NCBI GenBank assembly: GCA_017631035.1
Contig: JAGBUB010000030.1
Span: 1 to 64,000, forward strand
DNA from: Alistipes sp.
GTDB lineage: Bacteria; Bacteroidota; Bacteroidia; Bacteroidales; Rikenellaceae
DNA length: 64,000 bases
Direction of reading: 5' to 3'
Of this stretch, positions 17,584-24,810 are shown one piece after another; position 1 is the stretch's first letter; every line of letters begins with the position of its first letter. Below the pieces are notes generated by a model. It was not told the DNA's origin, ran no database searches, and saw nothing but the letters and a program-made list of their open reading frames with translations. The translations under genes and the position numbers were made by a program.

Positions 17584-17630
17584 TACCAAAGAGGGTGCTA
17601 ACGATTTCGGTTAGTCACCCTCGTTTGGTA
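17584..17630. other. Long near-perfect hairpin between queD and polA
   Basis: TACCAAA-GAGGGTG-CTAAC pairs with GTTAG-CACCCTC-TTTGGTA, with two single-base bulges and a 7-base loop, giving about 19 bp. No T-run follows in either direction. It may be an RNA-processing or attenuation structure before polA, or a protein-binding palindrome. Confidence 0.6.
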
Positions 17631-17685
17631 GTTACCGTTTTTGTGGAGCTGTATGCTGCACACAACCTAATTCACCGCAAAGAGT

Positions 17686-20583
17686 ATGAAACGCCTGTTC
17701 TTGATTGACGCTTATGCGCTCGTTTTCAAATACTATTACGCCTTCTATGGCCGCCCGATGCGCAATCGTCACGGAATGAACACCTCTGTGCTGTACGGCT
17801 TTACCAAATTTCTGCGCGACATACAGAAGCGCGAGAAACCCGACCTGTTGGGTGTAGCACTCGATCCCAAGGGCGGATGCTTCCGTCGTGAGCTCTTCCC
17901 CGAGTATAAGGCCAACCGTCCCGAGACACCCGAGGATATCATAGCCTCGGTGCCCTACCTGCGTCGTCTGTTGCAGGCTATGCGTATCCCCATCTACGAG
18001 ATTGAGGGCTACGAGGCCGACGACGTAATCGGCACGCTGGCTCATAAGGCCTCGGCCGAGGGCTACGATGTCTATATGGTCACCCCCGACAAGGATTATG
18101 GACAGCTGGTAGGTCCCCAGCGTCACCTCTACAAGCAGAAGGGCGACGACATCGAGATTGTGCGCGAGCAGGATATCTGCGCCAAGTATAACATCCCGGA
18201 GCCCGTTCTGGTGCGCGACATTCTGGCCATCTGGGGCGACTCATCGGATAACATCCCCGGCGTTCCGGGCATTGGTGAGAAGGGCGCCTGCAAGTTGGTG
18301 GGCGAGTGGGGCGAGTGCGAAAATATCCTCGCTAACGTTCAGAATATCAAAGGTAAGCAGGGCGAAAAGATTGCCGCGTGGGGCGATAAGCTCCTGCTCT
18401 CGAAGCGTCTGGCTACCATCTGCACCGATGTTCCCGTGGAGTTCTCGCCAGCGGATTTGGAGATTTGTGCCCCCAATGTTGACGAACTTCGTAAATTATA
18501 TGCCGAGCTCGACTTCACCTCGTTCCTGCGCGATATGCAGGAGCAGGCCCCTGCCTCCGAGGTAATCGTTCAATCGCAACCTTCGCCGCAATCCATCGAG
18601 GTGGCTCCGATGAGTCCGAGCGCCAAGAAGCCTGAGGCTATGGCTGCGCAGGGCGACTTGTTCGCTATGTTCGATGCCACACCTGCCGCACCTGCTACAC
18701 CTGCCGTGACCACCGAGGCGCCATCTGCTCCAACGGTGGAGGCTGAGGCTACCGAGCCCGAGCTCTCGGATATGTTGGCTACGGCAAAGACGACACCCCA
18801 TAACTATCATCTTGTCACTACGCTCGAGGAGTTGCAGAGCCTTGTTGAGCGACTCAGCCGCTACGACGAGATTTGCTTCGACACCGAGACAACGGGCTTC
18901 GACCACTTCCGCGATCGTATCGTGGGAATGTCGTTTGCCGTGGAGAAGGGTGAGGCGTGGTATGTATCCTTCACACCCGAAAATACGGCTGCCTTTGCCG
19001 AGGTGGTGCGACCTCTGTTTGAGAGTGAGCGCATTACCAAGGTGGCACAGAATATAAAATTCGATTTGATGGTGCTCTCGCGCCTGGGTATCGAGGTGCG
19101 TGGGCGCAAAATCGACACGATGATTGTCCACTATCTGCTTGATGCCGAGTCGCGCCATAATATGAACTTTATGGCCGAGCGATACCTCCGCTACTCACCC
19201 ATCGAGATTGAGACTCTCATCGGCAAGGGTGCACGTCAGCTTACGATGGATCAGGTGAGTGTGGAACTCGTCAAGGAGTACGCCGCCGAGGATGCCGACA
19301 TAACACTGCAACTAAAGCAGGTGCTGTGGCCTATGCTCTGCGCCGAGGGACTAGAGGAGTTGTATAGTAAGGTCGAGGAGCCTATGATTGATGTGCTGGC
19401 CTCGATGGAGCTCGCCGGAGTGAAGATCGACTCGCAGCAGCTTGCCGACTATGCCGTCGAACTCAACGAACTGCTTGCCGACCTTGAGGCTGAGATACGC
19501 GACATTGCCCAAGAGCCTCTGCTCAACATCAACTCGGCACGCCAGCTTGGCGAGGTGCTTTTTGCCAAGATGCGCATCACCGATAAGCCCAAGATGACCA
19601 AGACCCGCCAGTACTCAACCGACGAGGAGTATCTGCAGGGCTTTGCGGGCAAGCACCGCATCATCGATTTGATTTTGCAGTATCGTGGCGTTAAGAAACT
19701 CATCTCGACCTACGTCGAGGCACTGCCTCAGTTGGTAAATCCCGTTACGGGCCGCATCCACACCTCGTTCAATCAGGCTGTGACGGCTACGGGCCGCCTA
19801 TCATCGACCAACCCCAATCTGCAAAACATCCCTGTGCGCGACGATATGGGTCGTCGCATACGTCGTGCCTTTGTGCCTTCCGACGGGGAGCACATACTGC
19901 TTGCTGCCGATTATAGTCAGGTGGAGCTTCGCCTGATGGCTCACCTCAGTGGCGATGCCTCGCTTATCGATGCCTTCCTGCAGGGTGAGGATATCCACAC
20001 CGCTACGGCCGCCAAACTATTCCACAAGAGCCTCTCGGAGGTAAACTCCGACGAGCGTCGCAAGGCTAAGACCGCCAACTTCGGTATCATCTATGGCATT
20101 TCGGCCTTTGGTCTGGCTCAGCGTCTCGACATACCTCGCTCTGAGGCCAAGAGCCTTATCGATGGCTACTTTGCCACTTATCCGCAGGTCAAGGAGTATA
20201 TGGAACGTGCTGTGGCCGATGCACGCACTAAGGGCTATGTTGAGACCGCCTTTGGTCGTCGTCGCACACTGCGCGACATCGACTCGCGTAATGCCGTTGC
20301 GCGTGGTGTGGCCGAGCGCAATGCCATCAACGCCCCCATTCAGGGCTCGGCAGCCGATATTATGAAACTTGCAATGATTGAGATTTTCCGTCGCTTCCGA
20401 GAGGAGGGTATCCGCTCGCAGATGATTTTGCAGGTGCACGACGAGGTTATCATCGATATGCTCCGCTCGGAGCAGGAGCGTGTCATCACCATCGTGCGCG
20501 AGGCAATGGAGGGCGTAGCTAAGCTGCGTGTGCCTCTTATCTCTGACACGGGCGTAGGCAACAACTGGCTTGAGGCGCATTAA
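17686..20583 (+). CDS. polA: DNA polymerase I
   Basis: The 965-residue protein has three domains: a 5'-3' exonuclease (about 1-285; FLIDAYALVFK, YEADDVIGTLA, GDSSDNIPG), a 3'-5' exonuclease that keeps its acidic residues (CFDTETTGFD, then NIKFD and the YAAEDADITL motif), and a family A polymerase (AADYSQVELRLMAHLSGD, RRKAKTANFGIIYG, QVHDEVI). It fills gaps in repair and Okazaki-fragment processing. Between the exonucleases there is a Pro/Ala-rich linker (about 290-375) holding QGDLF at 322-326, which looks like a sliding-clamp binding motif. It is monocistronic with a strong terminator. Confidence 0.96.
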   Translation: MKRLFLIDAYALVFKYYYAFYGRPMRNRHGMNTSVLYGFTKFLRDIQKREKPDLLGVALDPKGGCFRRELFPEYKANRPETPEDIIASVPYLRRLLQAMRIPIYEIEGYEADDVIGTLAHKASAEGYDVYMVTPDKDYGQLVGPQRHLYKQKGDDIEIVREQDICAKYNIPEPVLVRDILAIWGDSSDNIPGVPGIGEKGACKLVGEWGECENILANVQNIKGKQGEKIAAWGDKLLLSKRLATICTDVPVEFSPADLEICAPNVDELRKLYAELDFTSFLRDMQEQAPASEVIVQSQPSPQSIEVAPMSPSAKKPEAMAAQGDLFAMFDATPAAPATPAVTTEAPSAPTVEAEATEPELSDMLATAKTTPHNYHLVTTLEELQSLVERLSRYDEICFDTETTGFDHFRDRIVGMSFAVEKGEAWYVSFTPENTAAFAEVVRPLFESERITKVAQNIKFDLMVLSRLGIEVRGRKIDTMIVHYLLDAESRHNMNFMAERYLRYSPIEIETLIGKGARQLTMDQVSVELVKEYAAEDADITLQLKQVLWPMLCAEGLEELYSKVEEPMIDVLASMELAGVKIDSQQLADYAVELNELLADLEAEIRDIAQEPLLNINSARQLGEVLFAKMRITDKPKMTKTRQYSTDEEYLQGFAGKHRIIDLILQYRGVKKLISTYVEALPQLVNPVTGRIHTSFNQAVTATGRLSSTNPNLQNIPVRDDMGRRIRRAFVPSDGEHILLAADYSQVELRLMAHLSGDASLIDAFLQGEDIHTATAAKLFHKSLSEVNSDERRKAKTANFGIIYGISAFGLAQRLDIPRSEAKSLIDGYFATYPQVKEYMERAVADARTKGYVETAFGRRRTLRDIDSRNAVARGVAERNAINAPIQGSAADIMKLAMIEIFRRFREEGIRSQMILQVHDEVIIDMLRSEQERVITIVREAMEGVAKLRVPLISDTGVGNNWLEAH

Positions 20584-20607
20584 GCCTCGGTCAGGTAATA
20601 TAAAATA

Positions 20608-20637
20608 AGGAGTCCCTTCAGTAGGACTCCTTTTTTT
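20608..20637 (+). terminator. polA terminator
   Basis: AGGAGTCC and GGACTCCT arms surround an 8-base loop, followed by seven T. Confidence 0.92.
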
Positions 20638-20660
20638 GTTGTAGGGCACGCCCTAAAAAC

Positions 20661-20878
20661 AAAAAATCCCGCCATAGAGGCAGGAGCGATATATAAGATC
20701 CCATCGGGGATGAATGTGCAAAAAAAACGAGGTCTTTCGGGAGGTATTCGACTCGGGACGAGCACCGTCCTTCGTCTTAGTGAAATTTGCGCCACAGAAA
20801 CGCTCCATCGATTTCACAACCTGCCGATAGCCTCTACCAACCTAAAACTACTAACCTAAATGAACCTTAAAACTTCGA
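20661..20878 (-). ncRNA. Candidate independent structured RNA of about 215 nt (6S-like in size)
   Basis: No plausible protein frame exists here. The leftward strand has a complete transcription unit: a consensus promoter (20912-20882), a body with several strong pairings, and a terminator. The pairings include GUGAAAU with AUUUCAC (20815-20809 with 20785-20779) and GGACG with CGUCC near 20770 and 20757. The terminator stem is UCCUGCC/GGCGGGA at 20685-20667, followed by six U. The G-U pair in that stem works only on the leftward RNA. The region upstream of the promoter is very AT-rich, as in strongly transcribed RNA genes. Size and layout resemble 6S RNA, but no family was recognised with certainty. 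Confidence 0.6.
20667..20685 (-). terminator. Terminator of the candidate ncRNA
   Basis: Read leftward, TCCTGCC, a 5-base loop and GGCGGGA are followed by six T (20666-20661). Confidence 0.75.
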
Positions 20879-20881
20879 GTG

Positions 20882-20912
20882 CAAAGGTAAGGGGAAAATA
20901 AATACCGCGCAA
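20882..20912 (-). promoter_or_regulatory. Consensus promoter of the candidate ncRNA
   Basis: Read leftward, TTG (20912-20910), a 20-base spacer and TACCTTTG (20889-20882). About 80 bases of almost pure A/T lie upstream (20913-20985). Confidence 0.65.
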
Positions 20913-21041
20913 GTGTTTTTCAAAAAATTTTTTAATTTATTAATAAATTTTAACATTGTCTTAACATTAGCGCCATTTTTCGTTGCCCACAAAGGCTTTT
21001 TTGCTCTCAAAATCCGATTTCTGCTGCTCCATACAAAGCGA

Positions 21042-21069
21042 AGCGAGGTACAAAATTCTGCACCTCGCT
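21042..21069. other. Hairpin past the FAD oxidoreductase stop
   Basis: AGCGAGGT and ACCTCGCT pair around a 12-base centre that extends the stem by two or three pairs on the leftward RNA. It lies 25 bases past the leftward stop at 21094 and has no good T-run, so it may be a weak terminator or an RNA-end stabiliser. Confidence 0.5.
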
Positions 21070-21093
21070 ACTTAATCTCGATATGTTTTTGCA

Positions 21094-22656
21094 TTATTTT
21101 CCTACAAAATCCTTTACTGCATCGGCTACACGTTCGCCATCCAGCGCCGCCGAAACAATGCCGCCTGCGTAGCCTGCGCCCTCGCCTGCGGGGAAGAGTC
21201 CCTTGAGTTCGGGGTGCATCAGTGTCTGGCTGTCGCGTGGTATGCGCACGGGGGTAGATGTACGCGACTCCACACCCACGACAATAGCATTGGGTGTGAC
21301 ATATCCGCGCATCTTCCTATCGAACGAGCCAATACCCTTACGCAGTGCCGAGGCCATAAAGTCGGGCATCCACTTATCGAGTCGCGAGGCCTTCAGGCCG
21401 GGGATGTACGATGTGCGGGGGAGCGATGTCGAGGCGCGACCGGCCACGAAGTCCGACACTCGCTGTGCGGGTGCCACCTGTCTGTCGCCACCGTTCAGAC
21501 GTGCCGCCTCCTCCAACTGCTGCTGGAATACCAATCCTGCCAAGGCTCCGTGCTCGGGCATCAGGTGGGCATAATCCTCGGGGCGCACCTCGGTCACAAG
21601 GCCCGAGTTTGCCCATAGCGAGTTGCGTCCGCTGGGCGACATACCATTCACCACCGACTGCGCCGCATCGGTCATTGCCGGCACGATGAAACCACCGGGG
21701 CACATACAGAACGAATATACGCCACGTCCCTCAATCTGATTTACTAACGAGTAGGATGCCGCAGGCAGATACTCGTCACGCTCGGGCGAGTGGTACTGAA
21801 TAGAGTCGATGAGTCGTTGTGGGTGCTCGATTCTCACACCCATAGCAAAGCCCTTTGCCTCCAGACGCACACCATCGTGGTGGAGCGTGGTGTAGATATC
21901 CTTTGCCGAGTGGCCTGTGGCCAGCACCACGGCTGCGCCCTCGATGAGTTTGTCGCCTACCCATACGCCCTTTATGCGCTGGCGCGAGTGGTCGATCTCG
22001 AAGGCTGTAACCTTCGACGAGAAGTGTATCTGACCTCCCGATTGAGTTATGGTGTTACATATGTTGCTGATGATGCGTGGCAGACGGTCGGTACCGATGT
22101 GGGGATGTGCCTCGTAGAGAATCTCGGGCGTAGCACCGTGAAAGACCAGCGTCTGCAGAGCTTTGTTGTAGTCGCCACGCTTCTTGCTGCGTGTGAAGAG
22201 CTTACCATCGGAGAATGTACCAGCACCTCCTGCGCCGAAGGCGTAGTTCGAGTCGGGATCGATCTCCAGGTTGCGGTTAATAAGGGCGATGTCGCGCTTA
22301 CGGGGCAGCACCTCCTTGCCTCGCTCCAAAAGGATGGGCTTTAGACCGAGCTCGATAAGTCGCAACGAGGCAAACAATCCTGCAGGACCCGAGCCCACGA
22401 CAACCACCTCGGTAGCCTTGCTCACGTCGGGGTAGTCGAAGTGTATGGGAGCGGGTTGTGGCTCCTGGTCGACGAATATTTCTAACGTGAGGTTCACCTT
22501 CACGGGCGAGCGGCGAGCGTCAATCGAACGCTTCACCACACGCACCAACGCCACATCCTCGCGGCGTATGCCCAGCTGACGGGCTGCCATCGAGGTGTAT
22601 ACTTCGGCATCGGCCGAGAGTTTGGGCGATAGTTGCAGTGTGATGCTCTTTGACAT
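21094..22656 (-). CDS. FAD-dependent dehydrogenase of the COG2509 type
   Basis: The 520-residue protein has an N-terminal lead of about 80 residues typical of this family. A Rossmann fold follows (VVVVGSGPAGLFASL, then LLERGKEV), and further in come FGAGGAGTFSDGKL, VVLATGHSAKDIY, YSFCMCPGG and the closing FAD segment LFPAGEGAGYAGGIVSAALDG. Such proteins are conserved in many bacteria, but their substrate is not established. It is monocistronic: a hairpin lies 25 bases after its stop, and an unrelated lipoprotein gene ends about 95 bases upstream. Confidence 0.85.
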   Translation of the reverse strand: MSKSITLQLSPKLSADAEVYTSMAARQLGIRREDVALVRVVKRSIDARRSPVKVNLTLEIFVDQEPQPAPIHFDYPDVSKATEVVVVGSGPAGLFASLRLIELGLKPILLERGKEVLPRKRDIALINRNLEIDPDSNYAFGAGGAGTFSDGKLFTRSKKRGDYNKALQTLVFHGATPEILYEAHPHIGTDRLPRIISNICNTITQSGGQIHFSSKVTAFEIDHSRQRIKGVWVGDKLIEGAAVVLATGHSAKDIYTTLHHDGVRLEAKGFAMGVRIEHPQRLIDSIQYHSPERDEYLPAASYSLVNQIEGRGVYSFCMCPGGFIVPAMTDAAQSVVNGMSPSGRNSLWANSGLVTEVRPEDYAHLMPEHGALAGLVFQQQLEEAARLNGGDRQVAPAQRVSDFVAGRASTSLPRTSYIPGLKASRLDKWMPDFMASALRKGIGSFDRKMRGYVTPNAIVVGVESRTSTPVRIPRDSQTLMHPELKGLFPAGEGAGYAGGIVSAALDGERVADAVKDFVGK

Positions 22657-22751
22657 ATTAGGATGTTAATGGATTGGCCAGCAAAATTTGACGATAGTTC
22701 TCAATCGTATAGTCTTAGAACAACCCTGTTCAAGTTGTTTATGGCGTAAAA

Positions 22752-23150
22752 TTATAGTTTCTTTAATCTAAAATCAACATTGGTATTTTTATAAGCCATT
22801 GTGACTTCAGCTGTGGTGTTTGTCATTGATTTGATGGTATAGGTGTAGAATAACTCGCCATCAAAGTATGTCGTGAGGATTTTTCCGTTTAATGTGTATG
22901 TTCCCCAGCCAGAACCGAAAAGCTCGCTGTCGCCATAATAACGGCCGTCATTATAGAACGACATCGTTGCGTACGTATCGCTGTAAGAAGGAATGTCAAT
23001 CCAATCGCCACCAACAAAAGCCTGAGTCGTTGCCCAGGTACCGATGATATGGTTTGCAAAGTTATTTTCATCTCCCTCACCACCCTTTTCGCAAGACACA
23101 AATCCAACTGCCATAGCACATAGCAACATCAATCCAAAAAGCTTTTTCAT
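22752..23150 (-). CDS. Small lipocalin-like lipoprotein
   Basis: The 132-residue protein has a lipoprotein signal ending FVSC (Cys20). The rest is a small beta-rich domain starting IIGTWATTQAFV and containing MSFYNDGRYYGD, GTYTLNGKILTTY, YTIKSMTNTTAEV, which is the strand rhythm of Bacteroidales lipocalin-like proteins. It should face the periplasm. The gene is visibly more AT-rich than its neighbours and could be a recent acquisition or a fast-evolving surface protein. The function is unknown. Confidence 0.7.
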   Translation of the reverse strand: MKKLFGLMLLCAMAVGFVSCEKGGEGDENNFANHIIGTWATTQAFVGGDWIDIPSYSDTYATMSFYNDGRYYGDSELFGSGWGTYTLNGKILTTYFDGELFYTYTIKSMTNTTAEVTMAYKNTNVDFRLKKL

Positions 23151-23250
23151 AATATTTTGAGTTTTCTATTCATTGAGGTTCTATAAATTCACATTTATCA
23201 TCTATCAGTAGCTAGAATCCCATTTAAGCTACGGCCGACGACCCGTTATG

Positions 23251-23258
23251 CAAAGCTA
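23251..23258 (-). promoter_or_regulatory. -7 element for the small lipoprotein
   Basis: TAGCTTTG on the leftward strand, about 100 bases before the start at 23150. No clear -33 is seen. Confidence 0.35.
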
Positions 23259-23340
23259 CTAAAAAGATTTGAAATAACCATTTATACATCCCTCCAATAA
23301 CATATTCTTATTCACCACAAAGGACGGTTTGGAGCAAATG

Positions 23341-23372
23341 TAAAAAAAGCGACTGTCTAAAGACAATCGCTT
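23341..23372 (-). terminator. Terminator after tRNA-Leu
   Basis: On the leftward strand AGCGATTGTC pairs with GACAGTCGCT (one G-U) around a TTTA loop, followed by seven T. Confidence 0.85.
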
Positions 23373-23373
23373 G

Positions 23374-23455
23374 TGCGGATAAAGGGACTCGAACCCCCAC
23401 GCCTCTCGGCATCAGATCCTAAGTCTGACGTGGCTACCAATTACACCATATCCGC
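23374..23455 (-). tRNA. tRNA-Leu (anticodon UAG)
   Basis: On the leftward strand the acceptor arms GCGGATA and TATCCGC pair and the discriminator is A. The anticodon loop CTTAGGA lies between TCAGA and TCTGA, giving anticodon UAG, which reads CUA and CUN leucine codons. The long variable arm (TGCCGAGAGGCGT) is that of a class II tRNA, as expected for Leu, and the T arm contains GGTTCGAGTCC. The 3' CCA is not encoded. It is a single-gene unit with its own -7 element and terminator. Confidence 0.95.
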
Positions 23456-23488
23456 ATCGGTGTGTCGCCATAGAAGCGAAACGCTCGG

Positions 23489-23496
23489 CAAAGTTA
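23489..23496 (-). promoter_or_regulatory. -7 element for tRNA-Leu
   Basis: TAACTTTG on the leftward strand, 33 bases before the mature 5' end of the tRNA. The -33 is weak. Confidence 0.45.
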
Positions 23497-23633
23497 GTAA
23501 AATTATCCGTAATACTATGCCTTGCGCGATGAAAATTTCAACTAATCATCATTTTTCGACCTCTTTGCACTATAAACAGCCCCTTCGTTACGGCCGACAT
23601 AAGCACCGAGAGAGCTCTCTTGGCTACCCATTA

Positions 23634-23666
23634 CAAAAAAAATGAGGCCGCTCCTTGAGCAGCCTC
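23634..23666 (-). terminator. Terminator of the sigma factor transcript
   Basis: On the leftward strand GAGGCTGCTC pairs with GAGCGGCCTC (one G-U) and is followed by eight T. It lies 22 bases after the stop of a 46-codon ORF and about 255 bases after the sigma factor stop. Confidence 0.85.
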
Positions 23667-23687
23667 CCCCTGTGTTTTTCCGATAAT

Positions 23688-23828
23688 CTATTGACCAAAG
23701 AGCTCGCGAAAATAGCAGTCCATATAGAACAAGTCTGCCTCTTCACATATCACTTGACTCATAAAAAGCCTATCTTCGTCTGCGATTATTTCGGTTTGAA
23801 CTTTGTTGTCGACATCTTCCATAGGCAT
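23688..23828 (-). CDS. Small acidic protein (46 residues) downstream of the ECF sigma factor
   Basis: An ATG-to-TAG frame of 46 codons fills most of the gap between the sigma factor gene and the terminator on the same strand. The product starts MPMEDVDNKVQTEI and ends in MDCYFRELFGQ. It is strongly acidic, has two cysteines, and has no signal or membrane segment. The gap between sigma stop and this ATG is 94 bases, and the terminator sits just past its stop, which is what a real last gene of an operon would show. It could bind the sigma factor or be unrelated. No family is recognised. A second in-frame ATG lies two codons in. Confidence 0.5.
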   Translation of the reverse strand: MPMEDVDNKVQTEIIADEDRLFMSQVICEEADLFYMDCYFRELFGQ

Positions 23829-23922
23829 TACCGTTTTCCCTTATAACGCAGCTACGGGAGTTTTATTGTGTCGAACAGCAATTATTTACAACTTTTTACG
23901 CTCTTATTCGTTTTTTTTGCCT

Positions 23923-24507
23923 TTAATTCAATACGATGTCGTTCTCCTTGATCATCTTACGCAGATTTATCAAGGCGTAGCGCATACGTCCCAGCGCAGT
24001 GTTGATGCTCACCTCGGTCTGGTCGGCAATCTCCTGAAAGCTCATACCTGCGTAGTAGCGCATAACCACCACCTCGCGTTGCTCCTCGGGCAGGCAGTCA
24101 ATCAGACGACGCACGTCGGCCTCAATCTGCTCGTCGACCATACGATCCTCCACCGTGCGCTCGGCAAAGCGCAATGTGCCCAATACGTTGTAGCCCGCCT
24201 CGGCCTCGCTCACTGTGCGTGAGCCCTTCTGCGAGCGGAAGTAGTCAATAACCTGATTGTGTGCGATGCGCAACACCCACGACAAGAACTTACCTGTATC
24301 AGCATAGCGTCCTTCGTCGATGACGCGGACAACTTTAATCAAAGTCTCTTGGAGGATGTCGTCAGCCACGTCGCGATCGCGGACCATCATACGAATGTAG
24401 TCGCGTACTCGCGTCGAGTGTCTATCAATGAGTTGTGAAATAGCACTACGATCACCTGAAAGATAGCGATTAAGCAATACTTGATCGCTTAACAACTGTG
24501 TGTTCAT
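23923..24507 (-). CDS. ECF-family RNA polymerase sigma factor
   Basis: The 194-residue protein has region 2 at about 25-95 (RVRDYIRMMVRDRDVADDILQETL, then FLSWVLRIAHNQVIDYFRS) and region 4 at about 130-185 (LPEEQREVVVMRYYAGMSFQEIADQTEVSINTALGRMRYAL). Region 3 is absent, as in ECF sigma factors. No membrane anti-sigma gene of the usual FecR type follows, so it is not a typical SusCD-linked sigma factor. Bacteroidales carry a conserved general ECF of this kind. A 46-codon ORF and a terminator follow. Confidence 0.9.
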   Translation of the reverse strand: MNTQLLSDQVLLNRYLSGDRSAISQLIDRHSTRVRDYIRMMVRDRDVADDILQETLIKVVRVIDEGRYADTGKFLSWVLRIAHNQVIDYFRSQKGSRTVSEAEAGYNVLGTLRFAERTVEDRMVDEQIEADVRRLIDCLPEEQREVVVMRYYAGMSFQEIADQTEVSINTALGRMRYALINLRKMIKENDIVLN

Positions 24508-24810
24508 ACTCTCCTAATTTTAAATGTGTTCAAAGAGTAGAAATTTCTTCAATAGGCAAACGTGTTTTAAGAGTTAAAATTTTATTTTTGTGAGTGCAAG
24601 ATATGCAAAATTATCTAAATACCCAAATTTTTCATCTATTTTTTGCTCTTTTGCCGCCTTCTTGTGTACTATGAGTATCAAATATTATACCATTTTTGCA
24701 TATTTTCACACTCCTTCGCGCCTGACTTTTTGCCCTCTTGTGGAGCAATAACAGAGCTACGGCAGAGCGGGCGAGCCTGCTTTTCGGGGGATGAAATGCC
24801 TCTTTCGGGG
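24508..24810. other. AT-rich gap between sigma factor and MBOAT gene
   Basis: This 303-base stretch holds the sigma factor promoter region. A possible leftward TTTG (24560-24557) and TACTCTTTG (24539-24531) are near-consensus but one base off in layout, and a second TAATTTTG (24613-24606) has no matching -33. The right part holds the 3' end of the MBOAT transcript, with no clear terminator. No further gene is seen. Confidence 0.4.

Noticed and set aside
20580..20795. Leftward 71-codon frame within the ncRNA region
   Set aside because: It crosses two terminators and has no recognisable protein features; the promoter-terminator pair supports an RNA instead.
23803..24222. Rightward 139-codon open frame opposite the sigma factor
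   Set aside because: It is antisense to the conserved region 4 of the sigma factor and has no family pattern.
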